Notes: generated by a model from the letters alone, not told the origin. A stretch of DNA of 44,601 nucleotides from JBCBKZ01 sp039026975 (GCA_039026975.1 JBCCLI010000005.1:1-44601), one strand, 5' to 3'. Counted from the first letter of the stretch, positions 8,728 through 17,215 are shown. Made by a program: numbers and translations.

Positions 8728-9028
8728 CAGTAATTCCCGGTTTGGATTTACGATTATTTATAAAGGAGTCAATCCCCTAATAATCAATAACTAGTGCTTC
8801 ATCGCCTGCAGCGAGCCTTCCATATCAGCCCTGTGCCCTACTTTTTTCCGTAGCAAAAAAAGTAGGCAAAAATGCATTGTCCCTCCAATGCAACCCCACA
8901 GGCCCCCCACAACCCGTGGAGGAACGGCCTACCCGCCATGAGTTAGCTGAATAAAACCCAATTCACAAATACATAAACTATTGGTTGCCAGTACATTAAT
9001 TTGCATTTAGTCAAACCGGGAATTACTG
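8728..9028. mobile_element. MITE-like element with 17-bp terminal inverted repeats
   Basis: The sequence CAGTAATTCCCGGTTTG at 8728-8744 is exactly reverse-complemented at 9012-9028, enclosing 267 bp. The bases directly outside are TCAAAAAG (8720-8727) and TCAAAAAAG (9029-9037), a likely target-site duplication with one A of slippage. It encodes no transposase. Repeat copy 2 (8793-8935) lies inside it, so the element may be what moves the repeat, or the repeat may have been carried by it. The right end lies 87 nt beyond the fabF 3' end. Confidence 0.6.
8793..8935 (+). repeat. Interspersed structured repeat, copy 2
   Basis: A 143-nt copy of the repeat, ending GGAGGAACGGCCTACCCG as in copy 3. 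Its central hairpin is CCTACTTTTTT (8837-8847) paired with AAAAAAGTAGG (8856-8866), 11 bp. The fourth pair is A-T where copy 3 has T-A, so both arms changed together. An outer stem is formed by GCCTTCC near the start and GGAACGGC near the end, and a further stem by CCAC with GTGG before the end. It sits inside the inverted-repeat element 8728-9028. Confidence 0.8.
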
Positions 9029-9114
9029 TCAAAAAAGTGTTCCAGATCCTAAGTAGATGATTATCAGCGACAATTATCCAAAAATCGAGTTAATGTATGC
9101 TTATGGATGTGCTT

Positions 9115-10362
9115 TTACTCTTCAAATTTCTTAAAAAGGGAGGTGGCATTATGTCCACCAAATCCGAAGGTGTTACACATAGCAAGTTTGATATCCTTTT
9201 CTGCTGCTACATTAGGCGTAAGTTCCAGCGCCGGATTTATACTTTCATCTATTTGGTCCAGGTTAATGGTGGGGGGGATGATACCGTCATGAAGAGCCAT
9301 AATACAGGCTATTCCTTCAATAGCACCTGCCGCTCCCAGTAGGTGTCCCGTCATAGACTTAGTAGCACTCACATGGAACTTCCCTATGTGTGGTTTAAAT
9401 AGTTTTTCTATGGCTTTGATCTCACTGACATCTCCTACAGGGGTAGAGGTAGCATGCGCATTCAAATAATCAACATCTTCTATCTTGTAGTCGCCGTCTT
9501 CCAGGGCAGAGGTCATAGCCAGAATGGCCCCTAGCCCTTCAGGGTGAGTAGCTGTAATATGATATCCATCAGAACTAGCCCCTGTCCCCACTAACTCTGC
9601 ATAAATCTTAGCCCCACGCGCCTTAGCATGTTCTAACTCCTCCAGGATAATGGCTCCCGCCCCTTCTCCCAGTACAAAACCATCTCTATTCTGGTCAAAA
9701 GGTCTGGAGGCTTTCTCAGGGGCCTCATTATTTTCTGATAATGCCTTCATAGCGTTAAATCCACCCACCCCAGCAGGAGTGACACTAGCTTCTGATCCGC
9801 CTGAAATGATAACCTCCGCCTTACCAAGCCTTATGTAATTGAAGGCATCCATGAGCGCATGTGTAGAGGAAGCACAGGCAGAGACAGGGGCAAAGCTGAT
9901 CCCTCTAAACCCATACTTAATAGATATATGGCCGGAAGCCATATTGGCTATCATTTTAGGAATAAAAAAAGGATTAAACCTAGGAACGCCATTATTAGAA
10001 GCAAAATTCTCTATCTCTTCCTGGAACACATTTAGTCCGCCAATACCAGATGACCAGATGACGCCTACCCGGTTATGGTCTAGGGCATCTGAAAGTATCT
10101 GAGAATCTTGAATGGCCTCATCAGTAGCAATGAGTGCATACTGACAGAACTTATCCAGCTTACGAGCTTCCTTTCTATTAAAATGCGCCAGAGGATCATA
10201 GTCCTTAACTTCACAGGCAAACTTGGTTCTGAAATGGGTAGGATCAAACTGGGTAATTTCAGCTGCTCCACTTTTCCCTGCTTTTAAATTAGTCCAGTAA
10301 GATTCCAGATTATTCCCTATAGGTGTAAGTGCGCCTAAACCTGTAATTACGACTCTTCTCAT
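9115..10362 (-). CDS. fabF: 3-oxoacyl-ACP synthase II (FabF-like)
   Basis: A 415-residue KAS II. The active site is complete: Cys163 (VSACASSTHAL), His303 (NAHATSTPVGD), Lys335 and His340 (KSMTGHLLGAAG), with the C-terminal NTFGFGGHNA. It elongates acyl-ACP chains with malonyl-ACP in the cytoplasm. The usual neighbours acpP and rnc are not present; the gene stands alone after a 158-nt gap, so it may be a second KAS II rather than the acpP-linked housekeeping copy. The gene ends 86 nt from the MITE-like element. The start ATG at 10362 gives the standard MRRVVITGLGALTPIG opening. Confidence 0.9.
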   Translation of the reverse strand: MRRVVITGLGALTPIGNNLESYWTNLKAGKSGAAEITQFDPTHFRTKFACEVKDYDPLAHFNRKEARKLDKFCQYALIATDEAIQDSQILSDALDHNRVGVIWSSGIGGLNVFQEEIENFASNNGVPRFNPFFIPKMIANMASGHISIKYGFRGISFAPVSACASSTHALMDAFNYIRLGKAEVIISGGSEASVTPAGVGGFNAMKALSENNEAPEKASRPFDQNRDGFVLGEGAGAIILEELEHAKARGAKIYAELVGTGASSDGYHITATHPEGLGAILAMTSALEDGDYKIEDVDYLNAHATSTPVGDVSEIKAIEKLFKPHIGKFHVSATKSMTGHLLGAAGAIEGIACIMALHDGIIPPTINLDQIDESINPALELTPNVAAEKDIKLAMCNTFGFGGHNATSLFKKFEE

Positions 10363-10520
10363 AGTATTAATGAATTGAAGAAACTTCCTTCTTTTTCTGT
10401 TGCCCCTTCTTAATAATGTGTAATATTTGGGACAAATATAAGGAAGCGTGCCAATTTCGGTAGTGAAAGTGGAAATTCAAACAAAGCATCCCAAATTGCG
10501 TCCTTTCTCCTTCATTCTAT

Positions 10521-11633
10521 TTACTCTATAGGGATTAGCTGCCCTGTTTTAGCGGAGGCCCTGGCAGCATCCAGAATTTCCATCACTATTAGGTTATTCT
10601 CCAGAGAGGATAATGATCCCTTTGGGTCTACTTTTCCTCTAACTACAGCTGCCATGTAGGTATAAGGGTTATGGAATGGCTTGGGTCTTTCAGGCGCCAT
10701 AATTTCTTTTTCAGGATCAGCCTCTGAAAGCCTTACACGGACTCTCCTTCCATCTATGGTATGGATATATCCTGTTTTTCCATAGACATGCAAGTCTTTC
10801 CTGTTTACAGGCCAGTTCCATGAAGCCTGTATAATGGCTTGTGCCTTAGGATAGGTGAGAATAATAGTGGCTTCATCATCTACCTCCGGATATATGTCAG
10901 GCTTGATTTGTTGGGTCATAGCCAGTACTGCTTGTGGTTTTTCCCCTTTCATCAACCAGGTAGAAAGATTAGCCCCATAGCATCCAAAGTCTGTGATAGC
11001 TCCCCCCCCATTCCACTCTGGCTTACAAAGCCACTCCACAAACTCTGGTGGACAGCCTATCTCAATAGGGCCTGGATGCCCATCATGGACCACAATTTTT
11101 CTTACTTCTCCTATCATCCCCTCATCTACCGTCCCTTTATAAGCGTAATGATTACTTCCATACCAAGTAGTTTCATAATTAGTGAGTAGGTGCACCTCAT
11201 ACTCGCGGGCTAGCTCAGCCATTTTCTTAGCGTGTTCTGAGCTAATGGCTAGCGGCTTTTCTACCATTACATGTATTCCTTTAGGGGCACATTTTTCCAC
11301 TACCTCCAGGTGTCCATAAATAGTATTAAAGGCTGTTACTAACTCGGGCTGGGTAGCTGCTAGCATACTTTCTATGTCTGGGTAGACTATGCTCATACTG
11401 AAGCCATACTGCTCAGCATACTGCTTAGCGAGTGACCTATTGGGTTCTACAATGGCTATGATGTCTATGCCCTCTTGGTTTTCAGGGTTCAAAATACCGT
11501 GGACATGTGTATGTACTAGCCCTATTACAGCTGTTTTCACAGGGAGAAAGGTGGGCTTCTTAGTTTGTCCTCTTGAAAATAATGGGAGAATAATCCCCAG
11601 TATAAGTGGATATATAATTAGCGATAAGTTCAT
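10521..11633 (-). CDS. Exported Gfo/Idh/MocA family oxidoreductase
   Basis: A 370-residue protein. An N-terminal hydrophobic segment (residues 3-20) followed by SRGQ suggests export. The Rossmann domain begins at VKTAVIGLVHTHVHG (about 32-46), a variant of the usual G-x-G-x-x-G with His residues, and contains the family motif VEKPLA (about 124-129). The C-terminal domain has GGGAITDFGCYGANLSTWLM, the expected GD-x-G-x-H-like block. The family uses NAD(P) to oxidise or rearrange sugars and cyclitols; the substrate is unknown. It follows the CotH-like gene by 126 nt on the same strand and precedes fabF. Confidence 0.85.
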   Translation of the reverse strand: MNLSLIIYPLILGIILPLFSRGQTKKPTFLPVKTAVIGLVHTHVHGILNPENQEGIDIIAIVEPNRSLAKQYAEQYGFSMSIVYPDIESMLAATQPELVTAFNTIYGHLEVVEKCAPKGIHVMVEKPLAISSEHAKKMAELAREYEVHLLTNYETTWYGSNHYAYKGTVDEGMIGEVRKIVVHDGHPGPIEIGCPPEFVEWLCKPEWNGGGAITDFGCYGANLSTWLMKGEKPQAVLAMTQQIKPDIYPEVDDEATIILTYPKAQAIIQASWNWPVNRKDLHVYGKTGYIHTIDGRRVRVRLSEADPEKEIMAPERPKPFHNPYTYMAAVVRGKVDPKGSLSSLENNLIVMEILDAARASAKTGQLIPIE

Positions 11634-11759
11634 GGTCTTCCTTTTTAGAAAACTACATGCTTATCAGCAGGGAAGCAAGTGGGAGGGGGAATGCTACAGC
11701 CATACTCGATTTAAGAATTACAAACTATACTGTATCTTTCAAGCATAGCTCATGCTTGG

Positions 11760-12767
11760 CTACCTACTTAGATCTTCTTCTGCAAGCTGGCTCATAAACA
11801 CTTTTTCTACAGATTCCTGAGTATCCAGAATAGCATAAAATTTATCAAAGTAAGCAAGTGCTTTATTTACTTCCTTCTTTTTTAAATAGGGGCAACTAGT
11901 GTAAAGAGTATATATCGCTTCCTTGTTCTCCCTAAAATGCACGATAGCTTCTTCTAAAATGGTACGCTTGCACGCTACAGGCCTAAACTTCCTTCTGGAT
12001 TCAGGTGCCCCTATATATTTATCTGAATAGGGAGCCATCACCACCCCAGCCATATCAAAATCATAAGGAATAGCCAACGGCTCTTTTTCTTCCGGGAAAC
12101 CTACGATCTTGACATTCTTATCCAGGGTAACATCCCAGTCTGTATTCCCAATCATATAATGGAATAAACTCATAATGGCCAGGTTCTCTTCTGAGAGGGA
12201 AGTAGGTTCCAGCCTGGCTTTTTCCAGTTCGCTTCCTCCTAGTCTTTTGACTAAATGCTTAGTAGATTCTAGTAGAATACCAAAATGAGACTGAGTCCCT
12301 TCCTTTTTGCTAATATCCTTATACTTAATTTTGACTAGCCTCACCTTAAAACTATTAGGAGTGAGCAGATTCAAGGTTTTGTACACCATGTATTCTTTCA
12401 AGACTAGATCATCCCCTTGGCAGTGGGTTACTAACTTCAGCTTTGACTGCCCATCAAAGGGGGTTTCTCTGGATGCTGATAAGGGCAGTTTTAATTTTAG
12501 CGGTGGGAAGGAACATATATCTGGCCTTTTCCTGAAGTTACCTCTCACCTTAACTTCTACCGGAATAGACTTACCTTCTGAGCAAATTAAGGTAGCGCTG
12601 CGGTAAACCTCTTTAGTAGTTCTGTCTCCTTGTATAGCAGGAATATCTGTATGTATTTGAAGTTCGAGCACTTCTTCAGACGCAAATAGAGGAGAGTCCT
12701 CCTGCGAATACAGGGTGAGAAAGAAACTAAGGAGTACGATACAAAGGACAGTTCTGGGAAAAACCAT
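11760..12767 (-). CDS. Secreted CotH-kinase-like protein
   Basis: A 335-residue protein with a signal peptide (residues 1-21). Features recalling CotH-type atypical kinases are: VKVRGNFRKR with PPLKLKL (residues about 70-92); LKEYMVYKTLNLL (about 123-135); FHYMIGNTDWDVTLDKNVKI (about 202-221); and IPYDFDMAGVV (about 233-243), where the NTD-x-x and DFD elements occupy the catalytic-loop and metal-loop positions of a kinase fold. The function in Bacteroidota is not established and I assign only a distant family resemblance. It is divergent from the beta-lactamase gene, sharing a 148-bp intergenic region with a strong palindrome. Confidence 0.55.
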   Translation of the reverse strand: MVFPRTVLCIVLLSFFLTLYSQEDSPLFASEEVLELQIHTDIPAIQGDRTTKEVYRSATLICSEGKSIPVEVKVRGNFRKRPDICSFPPLKLKLPLSASRETPFDGQSKLKLVTHCQGDDLVLKEYMVYKTLNLLTPNSFKVRLVKIKYKDISKKEGTQSHFGILLESTKHLVKRLGGSELEKARLEPTSLSEENLAIMSLFHYMIGNTDWDVTLDKNVKIVGFPEEKEPLAIPYDFDMAGVVMAPYSDKYIGAPESRRKFRPVACKRTILEEAIVHFRENKEAIYTLYTSCPYLKKKEVNKALAYFDKFYAILDTQESVEKVFMSQLAEEDLSR

Positions 12768-12793
12768 GTTTCTGCAATCGATTTAGTAGTCCG

Positions 12794-12813
12794 TTACTAG
12801 TACTAACTAGTAA
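12794..12813. promoter_or_regulatory. Candidate operator between CotH-like gene and class D beta-lactamase
   Basis: TTACTAGT-ACTA-ACTAGTAA is a perfect inverted repeat with 8-bp arms and a 4-nt spacer. It lies 27 nt upstream of the CotH-like start and about 100 nt upstream of the beta-lactamase, in the middle of the divergent promoter region. The shape fits a dimeric repressor site. No blaI-type repressor gene is in the window. Confidence 0.45.
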
Positions 12814-12845
12814 AAGGTCAAAATAGATTCAAAATTCTTGTCCTA

Positions 12846-12878
12846 TTTCGACAAATGAAGATAGTTTTTCTACCTTGG
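12846..12878 (+). promoter_or_regulatory. Possible promoter of the beta-lactamase gene
   Basis: TACCTTGG at 12871-12878 matches the Bacteroidota -7 element TAnnTTTG at 7 of 8 positions, and TTTC at 12846-12849 is a fair -33 element, 21 nt upstream. Transcription would begin near 12886, about 30 nt before the ATG. Confidence 0.35.
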
Positions 12879-12915
12879 GTTATTATTAGCCGACTTTTAA
12901 CCATCTTCTATTCTG

Positions 12916-13758
12916 ATGTTACGCATTTTTCCTCGATTTCTCATTTTGATTTTTGGAATTATCTTTCTGACCTCTTGCAGGCAAAGTGTCATTGAACATA
13001 GTGATTGGGCCGCCTTTATCCAGCAGGAAGAAAGGGAAGGCTCTATCATGATCTTTGATGAGAAAGATGGAACTTTCCATGTGTATGATGCAGATAGGTG
13101 TATGGAGCAGTTTATTCCAGCTTCTACTTATAAAGTATTTCACTCCCTAATAGCCTTAGAAACAGGGGTCATACCTGACAGCAGTTACCTAATGGCATGG
13201 GACAGTACGGAAAGAAGTATTCCTGCCTGGAACAGAGATCACAGCTTAAAGACGGCCTTTAGAAATTCCGTAGTATGGTACTACCAACGAATAGCTAGAG
13301 AGATAGGAGAAGAAAGGATGCTGTCATTCCTAAAGCAGGAAGGATACGGAAATAGGGACATAAGTGGGGGAATAGATATGTTCTGGCTTACCGGCGGCCT
13401 AAAAATCAGCCAGAGTGAGCAGCTTCAGTTCCTTATGAAGCTTTATCATAAAAAGCTCGGCTTCACGGAGGAGAATATGAATATAGTGAAAGACATGATG
13501 ATAAGGGAGGAAGAAGCAGATTACACATTATACGGAAAAACAGGTTGGGCTATCGTAAATTCTACCAACTATGGATGGTTTATAGGGTTTCTGGAACAGA
13601 ATGAGAATGTCTACTTCTTTGCTACCCAGATAGCTGAAAAAGGGGAAGCTTCTCCTACCTTTAGTCAAAGTAGGGTAGATATTACAGAATCAGCCTTGAA
13701 GGGATTAGGACTGTTAGATGCTCCTCAACCACCAGCAGATTCAACCCAAGGTTCATGA
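12916..13758 (+). CDS. Class D (OXA-type) beta-lactamase, lipoprotein
   Basis: A 280-residue protein with a lipoprotein signal (LTSC, Cys21). All class D landmarks are present: the active-site S-T-Y-K with Ser70 and the carboxylatable Lys73 (IPASTYKVFHSLIALETG), S-V-V at 118-120, W-L-T-G-G around 157-161 and K-T-G at 208-210. The family hydrolyses penicillins and sometimes cephalosporins or carbapenems by a serine-acyl mechanism in the periplasm; the spectrum here cannot be read. The lipid anchor keeps it on a membrane. The ATG of the next gene overlaps its stop codon (13755-13758). Nothing suggests recent gene transfer such as an integron or flanking insertion sequence. Confidence 0.88.
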   Translation: MLRIFPRFLILIFGIIFLTSCRQSVIEHSDWAAFIQQEEREGSIMIFDEKDGTFHVYDADRCMEQFIPASTYKVFHSLIALETGVIPDSSYLMAWDSTERSIPAWNRDHSLKTAFRNSVVWYYQRIAREIGEERMLSFLKQEGYGNRDISGGIDMFWLTGGLKISQSEQLQFLMKLYHKKLGFTEENMNIVKDMMIREEEADYTLYGKTGWAIVNSTNYGWFIGFLEQNENVYFFATQIAEKGEASPTFSQSRVDITESALKGLGLLDAPQPPADSTQGS

Positions 13759-14492
13759 ACAAAGAAATACTTATAGTCCTCCTATCAGGTGGCATCTCCC
13801 TGCTCGCGAGTTATCTCACCTATGAAGTGAAAGAGAGACGAAAGCGTAGGCTGGCGAAAAGCTCCCAGCGAGAACAGATACTAGATAAATACCGGGAATT
13901 TATTAGTAGCTCTGCTTATGACCTCCAAAGCCGGGTTTATAATATTGTAGTACAGGGCTTTTTAAAGCGGTGGGGAAAAGGAGATAATGAGGTCTACAGG
14001 CATAACGCCATCTACTATACCCTCTTCTTGTTCGGGCAATTTTTTTGCTGGCGAGAGATTTTTAGGAAAGAGTTACGCTTCCTAACCTTTAAGGAAGGAA
14101 AGGAAGAAATTAATCTGCTGGAACACTTGACTAACTTAGAGGGCACCTTTTCTAAAAGTGGAACTGGAGATGATAATTTCATGGTCTTCCGAGGGAATCA
14201 GCGTGCCATAGGAGAGTCCATGATCAAGGTTAATCCTGCCTCAAAATCCCTGGAATCTATAGGATTTGCTGCTTTCATAGAAAAATATCAGGAAAAAGCA
14301 TTCCAGAGGTGGTTTATAAACCTAGAACAGAGCATTAGAAGATGCATGGAAATAGAGGAAGATGCAGGGATTCATTTTCTTAGGTTAACTGAGATACAAC
14401 GGCATCTTATAGATTTAATAGATGAATTAGACCCTAACTACATCAGATTTAAAAAATTTAGAAGTAAAATTCCTCTACCCCCAAAAGGCTAG
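13755..14492 (+). CDS. Membrane-anchored protein of unknown function, coupled to the beta-lactamase
   Basis: A 245-residue protein with one N-terminal transmembrane helix (residues 5-23), followed by a very basic stretch KERRKRRLAK (about 26-35) that by the positive-inside rule puts the rest in the cytoplasm. The remainder is helical with many aromatic residues (YYTLFLFGQFFCWREIF around 92-108). The start codon overlaps the beta-lactamase stop as ATGA, which implies translational coupling. I do not recognise a family for which a function is known. Its last 4 nt overlap the end of the Nudix gene on the opposite strand. Confidence 0.7.
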   Translation: MNKEILIVLLSGGISLLASYLTYEVKERRKRRLAKSSQREQILDKYREFISSSAYDLQSRVYNIVVQGFLKRWGKGDNEVYRHNAIYYTLFLFGQFFCWREIFRKELRFLTFKEGKEEINLLEHLTNLEGTFSKSGTGDDNFMVFRGNQRAIGESMIKVNPASKSLESIGFAAFIEKYQEKAFQRWFINLEQSIRRCMEIEEDAGIHFLRLTEIQRHLIDLIDELDPNYIRFKKFRSKIPLPPKG

Positions 14493-15022
14493 TGTGTGAA
14501 GGCTCCTATGTGAACCCCTTCAAAGGCACTTTCTTTGTGCGCGAGATATTTACGTATGGCGTATACACTAGAGGGAAAGGCCATTTCTTCATAAGGGATG
14601 CGGTCAGCCTCAAATAACTCTACAGCCAGGCTCTCCTCTCCCACTCCGTATTGGGGTGCCACCAGCTTAGCTAAGAAGAAAAAATACACCTGATTTATCC
14701 GTGGAATATTATAGACACAATGCAGCCTAACTAACTCTACCTTGGCTTGGGCCTCTTCCCAGGTTTCCCTAATAGCGCCTGCTTCCAGTGTTTCTCCATT
14801 CTCTAAGTATCCGGCAGGTAAATTCCAGAAACCAGCTCTAGGCTGGATAGAACGCTTACAGATTAAAATTTTATCTTCCCATACTGGAAGGCATCCCACC
14901 ACCATCTTAGGGTTTTGGTAATGGATAGTCTTACAATTTGGGCAAACATACCTAGGCCTGCTGTCTCCCTCAGGAATCACAAAGCTTAATTGTCCACTGC
15001 CACAGTTACTACAAAAGTTCAC
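14489..15022 (-). CDS. Nudix hydrolase with N-terminal zinc ribbon
   Basis: A 178-residue protein. The zinc ribbon uses Cys4, Cys7, Cys27 and Cys30 (FCSNCGS and VCPNCKT). The Nudix box begins at Gly71 with Glu77, Arg85-Glu86 and Glu89-Glu90 (GYLENGETLEAGAIRETWEE); the late Gly of the consensus is replaced. This zinc-ribbon group resembles the NADH pyrophosphatase type and hydrolyses nucleoside-diphosphate derivatives. The start is set at GTG 15022 because relatives begin MNFCS; the frame can be extended to TTG 15064, but the extra 14 residues are not family-like. It is convergent with, and overlaps by 4 nt, the gene before it. Confidence 0.82.
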   Translation of the reverse strand: MNFCSNCGSGQLSFVIPEGDSRPRYVCPNCKTIHYQNPKMVVGCLPVWEDKILICKRSIQPRAGFWNLPAGYLENGETLEAGAIRETWEEAQAKVELVRLHCVYNIPRINQVYFFFLAKLVAPQYGVGEESLAVELFEADRIPYEEMAFPSSVYAIRKYLAHKESAFEGVHIGAFTH

Positions 15023-15282
15023 AGTATATACCCAAGTTTTTATACGATAATTATCACCTGCCAAGCCTTTCCCTCTCTTGTATGCTTACAAGAAAAATCT
15101 ATCTATAGAACCTCAGGATTCTTCATGACAGCCTCTCTACCTTCTATAATGTTAGCCTGTCCAAGCTATCTCATTTATCTTTTTCTCTTCAAGATTTCTA
15201 CTCCCACACACAGTTTGTTTGAAAAAGGCCTGCTTATCCCCCTTCCTTTTACCAAAGGTAAGAGAAATTATGTGTTAACATA

Positions 15283-15314
15283 TTCGCTAAAGATTAGACA
15301 GAATATTATTTTTG
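15283..15314 (+). promoter_or_regulatory. Bacteroidota-type promoter upstream of crtI
   Basis: TATTTTTG at 15307-15314 is a perfect match to the -7 element TAnnTTTG; TTCG at 15283-15286 is a 3/4 match to the -33 TTTG with a 20-nt spacer. Transcription would start near 15321, 410 nt before crtI. The stretch 15023-15282 holds nothing else I can identify. Confidence 0.5.
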
Positions 15315-15320
15315 TTTGAG

Positions 15321-15635
15321 AATACCTAAATGAGTACACACCAAGTCTAGCTAAGAAATTCCCCTGTTTAAGGGCCTATTTCTCCGGGCTGTACTAAGGT
15401 TTAGATAGGAAAAAATACTACCATATTCCCATAAGTCATTCTGCTAAGGTAGGTGATTCTCAGGTATATATATCTTCTCACTACGGGAATGAATAGGGAA
15501 AAGAAAAACTCAAACGCCAGAAATAAGTACGTATTTGATTAGGAGAATTTAGAGTTAAAAGTGCCTATCCAAGAATATCTGTTACCTAAACTTTTATAAT
15601 CGCAAAAAGCTGCCTTAAAAAGACAGCTTTATTGC
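15321..15635 (+). ncRNA. Candidate small RNA or long structured leader of crtI
   Basis: The region between the TAnnTTTG promoter and a strong hairpin holds no credible gene (only a 6-codon ORF at 15330). Structures: an early hairpin 15355-15382 (GAAAT and CCCT arms against AGGG and ATTTC), a possible long-range pairing of ATTCCC with GGGAAT, and a final stem at 15602-15635 (GCAA-x-AAAGCTG against CAGCTTT-x-TTGC, 11 of 12 paired, continued by CTT/AAG). The final stem lacks a good plus-strand T-tract but is followed by AT-rich sequence. It could be an independent RNA, or a 5' UTR controlling carotenoid synthesis. Direct evidence of transcription is lacking. Confidence 0.35.
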
Positions 15636-15730
15636 ATTCATAAACAATAGACTACTCAAAGTTCTTAATATACAGGAAAATTGCTCAACAAATAGCAATC
15701 TTTGTTCAAAAGTAATAATAAATCTCCTAA

Positions 15731-17215
15731 ATGTCCGCAACAAAAAGTGGTATCGTCATCGGATCAGGTTTTGCAGGCCTGGCAGCAGCCTCTCTTATGG
15801 CCCAATCAGGCATGAAAGTCACCCTACTGGAAAAAAATGATCAGGCAGGCGGAAGGGCAAGAGTATGGAAAAAAGACGGCTTTCATTTTGATATGGGACC
15901 CAGCTGGTATTGGATGCCAGATGTGTTTGAAGAATACTTTTCCTTGTTTGGGAGGAAGGTGGAAGAATTCTATGAGCTTAAAAGGCTTGACCCCTCCTAC
16001 CGGGTATACTTTGGGAAGGGAGAATGGACAGATATACCTGCAGACATGGGAGAATTAGAAGCACTCTTTGATAAGATGGAACCTGGAAGTAGTAAAGGCT
16101 TACGGGAGTTTCTTTCTCAAGCTGCTTACAAGTATGAAGTAGGTATGAAAGACTATGTATTCAGGCCTTCCCTTTCCATCAAAGAGTTTATGGATATACG
16201 TTTGCTAAGGGAGAGCTTTAGGATTCAGATTTTCAGCTCTATGAGTAAACATGTGAGAAAATACTTCTCCAATCCCAAGCTGATTAAGATTCTTGAGTTT
16301 CCAGTCCTGTTTCTAGGGGCTACCCCTCAGAATACGCCTGCCATGTATAGCATGATGAACTATGCAGACCTCTCACTTGGTACCTGGTATCCTATGGGGG
16401 GAATGAACAAAATTGTACAGGCTATGGTCAGCATAGCAGAGGATATGGGCGTGGACATCCAGCTAAACACAGAAGTAACAGAAATCCAGGTATCAGATAG
16501 CACGGCTAAAAAAGTCATTACCTCTCAAGGTAATTATGTGGCAGATGTAGTCATAGCTAATAGTGATTACCAGCATACGGATCAGCGCCTCCTGGCTGAA
16601 CCTCATAGGCAATACAGCAGTACCTACTGGGATAAGAGAACCATGTCTCCTTCCAGTCTTCTTTTTTACCTGGGGATAAATAAGAAACTAACAGGCCTAC
16701 TTCATCACAACCTCTTCTTTGATGAAGAATTTGAGTTACATGCAAAGGAAATCTATGAGGAACCGAAATGGCCTTCTAAGCCCCTTTTCTACGCCTCCCT
16801 AACCTCCCAGACTGATCCTTTGGCCGCGCCAAAAGGATATGAAAATATGTTCATACTTATCCCACTAGCTCCTGGACTGGAAGACAGCGAAGCACAAAGG
16901 GAGAAATACTACCAGGTGGTCATGGACAGACTGGAGAATATTACCGGACAGTCCATTAAGGAGCATGTCATTCTCAAGAGAAGTTATGCCATGTCTGATT
17001 TTGAAAAGGACTATTATTCTTACAAGGGAAATGCCTACGGACTGGCTAATACCCTACTCCAGACGGCCTTCCTGAAACCCAGGCTAAAATCTACCAAGGT
17101 TCAGAACCTGTACTACACTGGGCAGCTCACTGTTCCGGGTCCTGGTGTTCCGCCTTCCCTAATATCAGGGCAGGTGGTAGCCAGAGAGGTAGTGAAAGAT
17201 TTATCTGGGAAATAG
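15731..17215 (+). CDS. crtI: Phytoene desaturase (CrtI-type)
   Basis: A 494-residue FAD-dependent desaturase. The dinucleotide-binding site is GIVIGSGFAGLAAA (residues 7-20) with the acidic end LLEKNDQAGGRA, and FDMGPSWYWMPDVF is the typical CrtI block. The C-terminal FAD-binding signature is YYTGQLTVPGPGVPPSLISGQ (near 465-485). It would desaturate phytoene to lycopene or a related carotene at the membrane. A CrtD-like or ketolase-like relative cannot be fully excluded. No crtB or other carotenoid gene is adjacent, unlike in many Bacteroidota. A long leader (15321-15730) precedes it and repeat copy 3 follows its stop. Confidence 0.82.
   Translation: MSATKSGIVIGSGFAGLAAASLMAQSGMKVTLLEKNDQAGGRARVWKKDGFHFDMGPSWYWMPDVFEEYFSLFGRKVEEFYELKRLDPSYRVYFGKGEWTDIPADMGELEALFDKMEPGSSKGLREFLSQAAYKYEVGMKDYVFRPSLSIKEFMDIRLLRESFRIQIFSSMSKHVRKYFSNPKLIKILEFPVLFLGATPQNTPAMYSMMNYADLSLGTWYPMGGMNKIVQAMVSIAEDMGVDIQLNTEVTEIQVSDSTAKKVITSQGNYVADVVIANSDYQHTDQRLLAEPHRQYSSTYWDKRTMSPSSLLFYLGINKKLTGLLHHNLFFDEEFELHAKEIYEEPKWPSKPLFYASLTSQTDPLAAPKGYENMFILIPLAPGLEDSEAQREKYYQVVMDRLENITGQSIKEHVILKRSYAMSDFEKDYYSYKGNAYGLANTLLQTAFLKPRLKSTKVQNLYYTGQLTVPGPGVPPSLISGQVVAREVVKDLSGK

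Noticed and set aside
8571..8935. Two repeat copies in a row considered as a CRISPR or tandem array
   Set aside because: The copies are 143 nt long with different flanks, and the third copy is 8 kb away; there are no short direct repeats with spacers and no cas genes.
9097..9342. Plus-strand frames opposite the fabF 3' end
   Set aside because: They are antisense to well-conserved fabF sequence, and their translations have no coding character.
14990..15319. Plus-strand open frame of 109 codons over the Nudix start and the following gap
   Set aside because: It overlaps the Nudix zinc ribbon in antisense, has no family-like motif and an atypical composition; it is most likely a chance frame.
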